From the NCBI GenBank assembly GCA_001626655.1, contig LUOC01000071.1:1-6303 (forward strand): 6,303 bases of DNA, given 5' to 3'. The position numbers and the translations under genes are program-made. The stretch is from Fidelibacterota bacterium REDSEA-S14_B6 (GTDB taxonomy: Bacteria > Fidelibacterota > Marinisomatia > Marinisomatales > S15-B10). Below, piece after piece: positions 1 to 5,897 of this stretch. The notes beneath the pieces are model-generated. The model was not told the DNA's origin, searched no databases, and was given only the letters and a program-made list of their open reading frames with translations. Every line of letters begins with the position of its first letter. The first letter of the stretch is position 1.

Positions 1-849
1 GGCATCTACCTGGACTGCACCATCGGAATGGGCGGACATGCATTGGCGGTCCAGAAACTTCTTTCACCCAAAGGGCGGCTGATCGGGTTTGATGGTGATA
101 AGGAAGCCGTCAAACATTGCAGACTACGCTTGTCGCCTTCCTGTCATCTCGTTCACGCCCCCTACGACACCTTTCCCACTCACCTCGTCGAGCTCGGCAT
201 TAAGCAGGTGGACGGCATGCTGATAGATCTCGGCATCTCCTCCTACCAGCTCGACACCGCGGGGAGAGGATTCTCATATCGGAACGACGGTCCCCTCGAT
301 ATGCGCTTTGACGTCGATGCCCCCATCTCGGCCCGGGATATTGTCACCGGTTGGTCTAAAGACCAATTGAGGAAACTTTTCAGGGAGTACGGAGAAGAGC
401 GCCGTGCGTCCGCCATTGCCGCCGCTGTAGTCGATACGAGGGGGAAAAAGGCAATTGAGTCCACGGGGCAGTTGGCGCAGATTATTGAAAGTGTGGTGGG
501 TACACACGCCTCCACCACACTCTCCCGCATTTTTCAGGCCATAAGGATCGCGGTCAATGATGAACTGGGAGCATTGAAAAGGTTCATGGAGAGCTTCATC
601 GATTATCTATCTGTGGGGGGACGTCTGGTGGTCATCTCCTACCATTCCTTGGAGGATCGGCTGGTGAAGCAGACATTCCGACGTTTGGAGAAAGGGTGCA
701 CATGTCCTCCGGATGTTCCGGTCTGCCGGTGCGGGCTCACCCCTTCGCTGGAACTGTTGACAAAACGGGTGGTCCGTCCTCCGGAAGCTGAAGTTGCGTC
801 CAATCCCAGGGCGAGGAGCGCTCGGCTTCGAGCCGCGGAGAAAATCTGA
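1..849 (+). CDS. rsmH: 16S rRNA (cytosine(1402)-N(4))-methyltransferase RsmH, 5'-truncated by window edge
   Basis: RsmH (MraW) transfers a methyl group from S-adenosylmethionine to N4 of C1402 in the decoding centre of 16S rRNA; it acts in the cytoplasm. The frame is open from base 1, and codons before the first ATG (position 28) already match the family (LDCTIGMGGHA, the SAM-binding motif I, usually written DATLGGGGH). The gene therefore starts upstream; the 282 visible residues against the usual 300-320 suggest about 25 are missing. Further signatures in order are LIDLGISSYQLD, RGFSYRNDGPLDMRFD, SRIFQAIRIAVNDELGAL, SYHSLEDRLVKQTFR, the cysteine cluster CTCPPDVPVCRCG, and the C-terminal NPRARSARLRAAEKI. 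The stop TGA shares its last A with the ATG of ftsL. The ATG at 28 is inside motif I and is not a credible start. No frame damage is visible. Identification is secure. Confidence 0.97.
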   Translation, partial: GIYLDCTIGMGGHALAVQKLLSPKGRLIGFDGDKEAVKHCRLRLSPSCHLVHAPYDTFPTHLVELGIKQVDGMLIDLGISSYQLDTAGRGFSYRNDGPLDMRFDVDAPISARDIVTGWSKDQLRKLFREYGEERRASAIAAAVVDTRGKKAIESTGQLAQIIESVVGTHASTTLSRIFQAIRIAVNDELGALKRFMESFIDYLSVGGRLVVISYHSLEDRLVKQTFRRLEKGCTCPPDVPVCRCGLTPSLELLTKRVVRPPEAEVASNPRARSARLRAAEKI

Positions 850-1202
850 TGCCTGCCCAAAAGCCAAAACGGCGTAAACCGTCTCGCAAGCAGAGAGAGT
901 TCATCAACTCAATACTTTTCCTCGCCGCCTCCCTCCTCTCCGTCACAGGACTCCTGATCTATCTCTGGGTCTACAATGAGATCATACTGACGGAGAAGAC
1001 CAACGTAGGATTGCGGCAGTCAAGAGCATCGCTGGTGGAGGACAACCGGCGCATGCATGCGGACATTGCCCGCCTCAAGCGCGCCGACAGAATTACCGCT
1101 ATCGCCGAAAAAGAACTGAACCTGATTACCCCCGAGCCTGAATCGCTGGTGGTATTCATTGATGCGGATGTGTTCACAAAACAGCGAGGCGGTGAGGAGT
1201 GA
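849..1202 (+). CDS. ftsL: Cell division protein FtsL
   Basis: FtsL is a small bitopic membrane protein of the divisome; with FtsB/DivIC and FtsQ/DivIB it recruits and activates the FtsW-FtsI septal synthase. The 117-residue product shows the expected plan: a basic cytoplasmic N-terminus (residues 1-17, rich in Lys and Arg), one hydrophobic segment at about 20-42, then a periplasmic helix with heptad-like spacing (about 45-80) suited to coiled-coil pairing. The distal part ITAIAEKELNLITPEPESLVVF resembles the conserved end of FtsL/DivIC proteins (I..iA...L.l..P.p...v). Primary sequence conservation in this family is poor, so the call rests on topology plus position between rsmH and ftsI. The start is ATG at 849, overlapping the rsmH stop by 1 nt, with GGAG at 837-840 spaced 8 nt. 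The 3' end overlaps ftsI by 4 nt. Confidence 0.88.
   Translation: MPAQKPKRRKPSRKQREFINSILFLAASLLSVTGLLIYLWVYNEIILTEKTNVGLRQSRASLVEDNRRMHADIARLKRADRITAIAEKELNLITPEPESLVVFIDADVFTKQRGGEE
1186..1189 (+). promoter_or_regulatory. Ribosome binding site supporting the GTG start of ftsI
   Basis: GAGG lies 9 nt ahead of the GTG at 1199, inside the end of ftsL. The next in-frame ATG (codon 12) would remove the basic N-terminus just before the membrane segment, so GTG in the GTGA stop/start overlap is the better start. Confidence 0.5.
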
Positions 1203-3187
1203 CCAAGGCGTTCTTGAAAACTCGTCCGCGGATGCTCTTTCTTTCGGGCGTGGTCATTCTCATCTGGGCAACGTTGATGGTCCGTTTCTTCCATATTCAG
1301 GTGATACGGGCGAACGACCTCGCCGATCGGAGCAAACGGCAGGGCGGCAACAAAGTCAAGCTCGCAGCCGTTAGAGGGACCGTGAAAGACAGGCACGGCG
1401 ATGAACTGGCCACGAACGTGGTTCACTACTCTTTTGCGATCCACCCTTCGAAGGTTGAGAACCGGGAAAATCTGATCAATGCGTTCACTAAAGCGACGGG
1501 GCGGCAGCGGAAGCAGTACGAATCGAAGTTCGATGATCCAGCCAGCTACGTCTTCCTTGAGCGCAATCTCCGATCGGAGGTGGCGCGGCCCCTGCTCGAA
1601 CTGAACGATAAGGGCCTTGTTTCAAGCAGGCACGGCTACCGATCCTATCCCCACAAGAATGTCGCCTCACAGATCATCGGTTTTACCAATGTAGACAACA
1701 AGGGGATCGAAGGAGTCGAGAAGCAGTTTGACAAGAAGCTTCAGGGCAAGGACGGTTGGATCGTGCTGCAGCGCGACGGGAGGGGGGGAAGCAGGCGCAA
1801 CAACGCCTATCCCCGAATGGCGCCTGTTGACGGTTCAGACGTTTTTCTCACCATCGACCTGCAGTATCAGGCGATCCTTCAAGACGAACTTCAGCGGCAG
1901 GTCAATCGGACCAGCGCCGGCGGAGCTATGGGCGTCATCCTCGAACCGGCCACCGGCAAGATTCTTGCAATGGCGTCCCTCCCGGATTACGATCCCAACG
2001 AGGCGGCGACGTTCCCACGGGAGACGTTTCGCAATCGGGCTGTCACCGATCAGTTCGAGCCGGGATCGACCTTTAAGCTTGTGGCCGCTACCGCTGCCCT
2101 CAGCCACCGGACTGTCTCCCTGCAGGAGGAGTTCAACTGCGGCAACGGCACCTACGACTTCCGGGGGCTCACAATCGAAGATTGGGAGAAATTCGGACTC
2201 CTCACCTTCCCCCAGATTATTCAAAATTCCAGCAATGTAGGGACAGTCAAGATTGCTGAGCGGATCGGTTCGCGGAATCTTTACGCCACCGGCCGGAAGT
2301 ACGGCTTCGGCACGCTGTCTGGCATCACCTTCCCCGGAGAGGCGAAGGGCGTCTTCAAGCCGACGGACGACTGGAGCGGAATCTCCATCGCTGAGATATC
2401 CATCGGCTATGAAGTGTCCATCACAACCCTCCAGCTGGCTCTTGCTTACGGCGCCGTCGCCAACGGCGGATTTCTTATGAAGCCGCACATCGTTGACAGA
2501 ATCGTTCATCCGTCCGGAACCGTCAGCTACGAGGCAGAGCCGACAGTTGTCCGAAGGGTCGCCTCCAGAGAAGTGATGGACGAGTTGACGGACATGCTCG
2601 AACTGGCCGTTTCAAAAGGGACAGGGACAAAGGCAAACCTTCCGGGATGGGACGTGGCCGGAAAAACAGGAACGGCCAAGAAATTCATGTCAGGCGGTTA
2701 TTCTGAGCGTCGGTTCATCGCTTCATTCGCCGGTTTCTTTCCCGCTCACGATCCAAGGATGGTCGGCGTAATTATTGTCGATGATCCCCGGGACGGCCTC
2801 CACTGGGGCGGTGAGACGTCGGCGCCTGTGTTCAAGTCTGTAATGACAAGGGTGATTCAAGCAGACAACTCAATCCTTGTACACAAGCCGGTGAAGGAAC
2901 GCCCTGAAATGCTGGCGGTTAAGACAAGCAGAAGTGACGGAGCTGAAGATTTCAACAAAACGGTCGCCCCCATTCTCTCAGTTGCCGTTCCCGTCAGCGC
3001 CGAAGAAGGGATGGTCATTGTACCCGATGTTCGCGGTCGAAGCTTGCGCAACGCCAGATCGATGCTCCGCAGGGCGGGACTGAAAGTTTCTCCAACCGGT
3101 TCCGGGACCGTCGTCTGGCAAAGTCCCGCTCCGGGGAAAATTGTGAAAAAATCGTCGTTCTGTTCTATAGGGCTCGGACTCAATTGA
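1199..3187 (+). CDS. ftsI: Septal peptidoglycan D,D-transpeptidase FtsI (PBP3 type) with C-terminal PASTA domain
   Basis: Class B penicillin-binding protein that cross-links stem peptides at the division septum, working with FtsW; it is a target of beta-lactams. Of 662 residues, the N-terminus is a short basic tail and one membrane anchor (about 12-32). The pedestal/dimerisation domain (about 55-210) contains RGTVKDRHGDELA and the GIEGVEKQFDKKLQGKDG segment. The transpeptidase domain spans about 240-550 and has all three active-site motifs: S290-T-F-K293 (EPGSTFKL, catalytic serine), S344-S-N346, and K489-T-G491. A single PASTA domain (about 604-660, VPDVRGRSLRNARSMLRRAGL and QSPAPGKIVKK) ends the protein. 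PASTA domains bind peptidoglycan or mediate protein contacts in other bacteria. The start is GTG in a GTGA overlap with ftsL; the stop overlaps the murE ATG by 1 nt. A run of seven G at 1782-1788 lies in the pedestal region but the frame is intact. A Spo VD-like role is possible in principle, but the ftsL neighbour favours FtsI. Confidence 0.95.
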   Translation: MTKAFLKTRPRMLFLSGVVILIWATLMVRFFHIQVIRANDLADRSKRQGGNKVKLAAVRGTVKDRHGDELATNVVHYSFAIHPSKVENRENLINAFTKATGRQRKQYESKFDDPASYVFLERNLRSEVARPLLELNDKGLVSSRHGYRSYPHKNVASQIIGFTNVDNKGIEGVEKQFDKKLQGKDGWIVLQRDGRGGSRRNNAYPRMAPVDGSDVFLTIDLQYQAILQDELQRQVNRTSAGGAMGVILEPATGKILAMASLPDYDPNEAATFPRETFRNRAVTDQFEPGSTFKLVAATAALSHRTVSLQEEFNCGNGTYDFRGLTIEDWEKFGLLTFPQIIQNSSNVGTVKIAERIGSRNLYATGRKYGFGTLSGITFPGEAKGVFKPTDDWSGISIAEISIGYEVSITTLQLALAYGAVANGGFLMKPHIVDRIVHPSGTVSYEAEPTVVRRVASREVMDELTDMLELAVSKGTGTKANLPGWDVAGKTGTAKKFMSGGYSERRFIASFAGFFPAHDPRMVGVIIVDDPRDGLHWGGETSAPVFKSVMTRVIQADNSILVHKPVKERPEMLAVKTSRSDGAEDFNKTVAPILSVAVPVSAEEGMVIVPDVRGRSLRNARSMLRRAGLKVSPTGSGTVVWQSPAPGKIVKKSSFCSIGLGLN

Positions 3188-3256
3188 TGGCGTCCATCGA
3201 AACACTATTGCAGGGGGTTGATGTCGTGGAGCAGTCTCCGGTGGCGATTCCCGTGA

Positions 3257-4567
3257 ATGCGGTCACGGCCGACTCCCGTCATGTCTGGCCCGGCTCCGCC
3301 TTTGTCGCGGTCGATGGGACCGCCGACAACGGACTCAACTACGTCCACGACGCCATCGATCTCGGTGCGGCGCTCATCATTTCCAAGGGAGGGCCGAAGG
3401 CTGACGACTGTAATCGGCATCACCGGCACGAACGGAAAAACAACTACCGGATTCCTGCTCGACGCCATCCTCCGGGCCGAAGGCCTCGGTACGGGCCTTA
3501 TTGGCACGCTCGGCGTTTCGGCGCCGGGACTGGAGGCCAAGACCGGTCTCACCACGCCGGACAGTCTCGAACTTCAGCGGACTCTCGCCCTATTTGCCGA
3601 TGGCGGATTGACCCATTCAGTCGTAGAGGTTTCATCCCACGCCCTCGAGCTGGAGCGGGTGGCAGACGTCGATTTTGACCTCGCAGTCTTCACCAACTTC
3701 TCTCAGGATCATCTCGATTTCCACAAGAGCATGGACGACTATTTCAGGGCAAAGAGCAAGCTTTTCTCTTCGCTCTCCGCCGACAAACTCGCAATCATCA
3801 ACGCCGACGATCCCAGGGCGTCTGAACTGTTGGAGCTCACTTCGGCCCAGACCGTCACCTACGGTTTTGACGGAAAAGCGGATGTGAAGTTCGAGGAGTG
3901 GGGAATGTCCATCGACGGGATTACCGGCACCATCAAGTGCGACAGGGAGACGATTCACATCTCCTCCCCGCTCATCGGCTCTTACAATCTCCACAACATT
4001 CTCGCCGCGGTGGCGGCGGCACAGGCGCTTGCGATTCCGGCCGATTCGATTGCTAAGGGAATCTCTTCCCTTCATTTGGTCCCGGGGCGTGTAGAACAGA
4101 TGAAGAGCCACAACGGCGCCACGATTATTGTCGATTATGCCCACACTCCGGACGCCTATCAAAAACTGTTTTCGTCACTTTCCGTACTCCTACCTCGCGG
4201 GCGGAGGCTGGGCGTTGTTTTCGGCTGCGGAGGCGACAAGGATCGTGATAAACGTCCTCTCATGGCCGCCGCAGCCGAATCCTTCGCCGAGCACCTGTTC
4301 GTCGCCCCGGACAATCCCCGCAGCGAACCGATCGACGCTATCAATAAAGACATCGCCGCCGGATTCAAGAAAGAGAGCCACACCTTCTTTGATGACAGGG
4401 CGGCGGCGATTCGTGAGGCGGTGGCTTGGCTCGAACCGGGGGATATCCTTGCCGTTGTAGGAAAAGGCCGGGAGGACTGCCAGATCGTCGGGACGGAACG
4501 AACCGAATACTCAGAGGTTGAAACAGTTAAACAGATTGTAAAGGAATTGGCGGGAGATGAGAATTGA
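3257..4567 (+). CDS. murE: UDP-N-acetylmuramoyl-L-alanyl-D-glutamate--2,6-diaminopimelate ligase MurE, main part (frameshifted gene)
   Basis: MurE is the cytoplasmic ATP-dependent ligase that adds the third stem-peptide residue to UDP-MurNAc-L-Ala-D-Glu. This frame is open from 3257, but its first ~47 residues are out-of-frame translation of the N-terminal domain; homology starts near 3401. Numbering from 3257, visible motifs are the ATP loop GITGTNGKTTT (Lys61, codon 3437), substrate loop TTPDSLELQ, EVSSHAL, FTNFSQDHLDFH, the lysine normally carbamylated (Lys166 in FRAKSKLF), INADDPR, GSYNLHNILAA, DYAHTPDA, FGCGGDKDRDKRPLM, and DNPR (352-355), which marks meso-diaminopimelate as substrate rather than lysine. 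The usual GKGHE near the C-terminus reads GKGRE (402-406). The composite gene 3187-4567 holds about 460 codons against the usual 480-500. The end overlaps murF by 11 nt. As the sequence stands no full-length MurE can be made; murE is normally essential, so an assembly error is a leading explanation. Confidence 0.9.
   Translation: MRSRPTPVMSGPAPPLSRSMGPPTTDSTTSTTPSISVRRSSFPREGRRLTTVIGITGTNGKTTTGFLLDAILRAEGLGTGLIGTLGVSAPGLEAKTGLTTPDSLELQRTLALFADGGLTHSVVEVSSHALELERVADVDFDLAVFTNFSQDHLDFHKSMDDYFRAKSKLFSSLSADKLAIINADDPRASELLELTSAQTVTYGFDGKADVKFEEWGMSIDGITGTIKCDRETIHISSPLIGSYNLHNILAAVAAAQALAIPADSIAKGISSLHLVPGRVEQMKSHNGATIIVDYAHTPDAYQKLFSSLSVLLPRGRRLGVVFGCGGDKDRDKRPLMAAAAESFAEHLFVAPDNPRSEPIDAINKDIAAGFKKESHTFFDDRAAAIREAVAWLEPGDILAVVGKGREDCQIVGTERTEYSEVETVKQIVKELAGDEN
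3385..3412 (+). other. murE frameshift and internal deletion junction
   Basis: Domain 1 of MurE is readable in the frame of 3187 up to SKGGPKADD (ending 3408). The central domain is readable in the frame of 3257 from LTTVIGITGTNGK (Leu codon 3401-3403, Val codon 3410-3412). Both frames are plausible across 3401-3408, so the breakpoint cannot be placed more precisely. From the DSR motif to the lysine of GTNGK there are about 56 residues here, against about 84 in Bacillus subtilis MurE and about 93 in Escherichia coli MurE as I recall those sequences. Moving from the first to the second frame requires a loss of 3n+2 bases (or a gain of 3n+1). A loss near 83-86 nt would account for both the missing residues and the frame. 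Confidence 0.8.
3391..3401 (+). repeat. 11-bp direct repeat, copy 1 (GGGCCGAAGGC), at the murE junction
   Basis: Identical to 3474-3484, offset by 83 nt. This copy lies within the interval where the murE frame is lost. An 11-mer match can occur by chance, so the link to the frameshift is only suggestive. Confidence 0.6.
3474..3484 (+). repeat. 11-bp direct repeat, copy 2 (GGGCCGAAGGC), inside murE central domain
   Basis: Encodes part of LRAEGLGTGLIG, a normal family segment, so this copy appears to be native coding sequence. It is the partner of 3391-3401. Confidence 0.6.
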
Positions 4568-5897
4568 TCTTCCCGAACCTGACAAGTTCACAAAGCTGGC
4601 CGCCGACATGACCGGTCAGCAGCTCGATAGACAGATCACCGGCGTGACCCTCGACACACGAGAGGCGAAAGCCGGCGATCTCTACATCGCCATCGCCGGA
4701 GAGCGGGTGGATGGCCACGATTTCTTGAAGCAGGCCGCCGAGGCGGACTGCGCAGCAGCGGTTGTCTCCAAAGTGGACGATACCGCTGACCTTATACAGA
4801 TACGCGTAGATGATCCCACCGCCACCGTCAGTGAACTGGCGAAAGAGTGGCGATCATCACTCTCTTTGGAAGTGACCGGCATTACCGGCTCCAACGGCAA
4901 GACGACGACCAAAGACCTTCTGATACACATCTTTTCTGCGTGGCACTTAGTGCACGGGACTCGCGGGAACTATAATACCCACTTAGGGTTACCACTCACC
5001 TTACTCGAGCTAGACTCCCAGCATTCCCGATCCTTCCTTGAAATGGGAGCCAATCACCGGGGCGATATTGGATATCTATGTAGTCTGTCCCTACCTCGGC
5101 ACGGATTAATTACCAATATCGCCCCATCCCACCTCTCGAGTTTCGGATCCATAGAGACCATTCGTGAAACGAAGGGTGAGTTGTTCAAGTCCCTGCCGGC
5201 GGACGGCACAGCTTTTGTGAACGCAGACGATGAAAATGTGAGAGACCTCCCCACGGATGCCGAAAGGGTCACCTACGGTTTCAGTCACGATTGCGACTTT
5301 GCCGGCGATATGAGCCGCGGCGATGATGGACACATTACACTTATTATAAATGGTGAGGAGATTGAAACAGGCTCGGCGAACCAAACTTTTTCAATGAACC
5401 TCCTGGCCGCCTCCGCCGTGGCTTCGACCCTCGGCATGAGCTGGGAAGTGATCCAGGAGCGTGTCGCCTCGTTCCAGGCCGTGACGGGGCGATGCAGAGT
5501 TGAGGTGAAAAACGGGGTGACGGTTATCGATGACACGTACAACGCGAACCTCACCTCCACACTGGCGGCGCTGGACTATCTGTTTGACATCCCCTCCGAA
5601 GGGGAAAGGCATTTTATTTTTGGCGATATGCTTGAGCTCGGCGACGCCAGCGAGAGCCATCACCAGAAGGTGGGTGTCGCCGCATCCGAGAAGCGCGTTG
5701 ACCATTTTTACTGCTACGGCGCCGAGGCGGCGACCGCGTCAACAGCGGCGAACGGAATCGACTCCCGTCATTTTGATGGGAAGAAACATCTCGCCGAAGT
5801 GATCAGAGAGAACGTTTCACCCGGCGACGTTGTGCTGTTCAAAGGATCCCGCGGCATGGCGCTTGAATCGGTCATAGAGGAACTGTTTGGAGACTGA
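4557..5897 (+). CDS. murF: UDP-N-acetylmuramoyl-tripeptide--D-alanyl-D-alanine ligase MurF
   Basis: MurF completes the cytoplasmic precursor by joining D-Ala-D-Ala to UDP-MurNAc-tripeptide at the cost of ATP. The 446-residue length is normal. The N-terminal domain has GVTLDTREAKAGDLYIAIAGERVDGHDF (residues about 29-56). The central domain has the ATP loop GITGSNGKTTTKD (Lys115), then RGNYNTHLGLPLTLL, LEMGANHRGDIGYL and the MurF-specific NIAPSHLSSFGSIETIRETKGELF (188-210). The C-terminal domain has TGRCRVEV, IDDTYNANLTST (usually YNANP, here Leu), FGDMLELG and LFKGSRGMALESVIEEL. The start is ATG at 4557, 11 nt inside murE, with AAGGA at 4540-4544 upstream; coupling to murE is likely. Codons between about 4947 and 5108 use TTA and CTA for leucine, unlike the rest of the gene. 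The stop overlaps the mraY start by 1 nt. Confidence 0.96.
   Translation: MRIDLPEPDKFTKLAADMTGQQLDRQITGVTLDTREAKAGDLYIAIAGERVDGHDFLKQAAEADCAAAVVSKVDDTADLIQIRVDDPTATVSELAKEWRSSLSLEVTGITGSNGKTTTKDLLIHIFSAWHLVHGTRGNYNTHLGLPLTLLELDSQHSRSFLEMGANHRGDIGYLCSLSLPRHGLITNIAPSHLSSFGSIETIRETKGELFKSLPADGTAFVNADDENVRDLPTDAERVTYGFSHDCDFAGDMSRGDDGHITLIINGEEIETGSANQTFSMNLLAASAVASTLGMSWEVIQERVASFQAVTGRCRVEVKNGVTVIDDTYNANLTSTLAALDYLFDIPSEGERHFIFGDMLELGDASESHHQKVGVAASEKRVDHFYCYGAEAATASTAANGIDSRHFDGKKHLAEVIRENVSPGDVVLFKGSRGMALESVIEELFGD

Larger units (their letters stand above)
3187..3678 (+). pseudogene. murE: murE 5' fragment: N-terminal UDP-binding domain, frame lost near 3408
   Basis: This is the beginning of murE (UDP-N-acetylmuramoyl-tripeptide synthetase), read in a different frame from the rest of the gene. 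Residues 1-74 match the Mur ligase N-terminal domain: VNAVTADSRHVWPGSAFVAVDG (the DSR...pG.lFva..G signature that contacts the UDP moiety), GLNYVHDAIDLGAALIISKG. After about residue 74 (position 3408) the frame yields unrelated His/Arg-rich sequence to the stop at 3676-3678; that tail is not expected to be meaningful. The ATG at 3187 overlaps the ftsI stop (TGATG). A TTG three bases earlier is a less likely start. The only Shine-Dalgarno-like element, AGGG at 3169-3172, is distant, so initiation probably relies on coupling to ftsI termination. The missing continuation lies in the +1 frame (see the next entries). Confidence 0.85.

Noticed and set aside
971..1444. Open frame of 157 codons on the - strand across the ftsL/ftsI junction
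   Set aside because: No domain resemblance, and it is opposite two well-supported genes with consistent overlaps.
1782..1788. Seven-G run in ftsI as a possible phase-variable tract
   Set aside because: The frame is intact through it, seven bases is short for phase variation, and switching off an essential division enzyme is implausible. It is at most a weak spot for sequencing errors.
1835..2509. Long open frame of 224 codons on the - strand
   Set aside because: It lies entirely opposite the conserved FtsI transpeptidase domain. Its translation shows no recognisable motif, and long antisense frames are common in GC-rich coding DNA.
3257..3400. The ATG at 3257 as a true alternative start giving a short MurE with a novel N-terminus
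   Set aside because: The first ~47 residues are a Ser/Pro/Thr/Arg-rich reading of DNA that encodes a recognisable Mur N-terminal domain in the other frame, so they are a shadow of it.
3380..3415. Programmed ribosomal frameshifting in murE
   Set aside because: The change needed is +1, and I see no recognised +1 site such as a CUU-UGA type context. A programmed shift would not explain the ~28 missing residues, and MurE is not known to use one.
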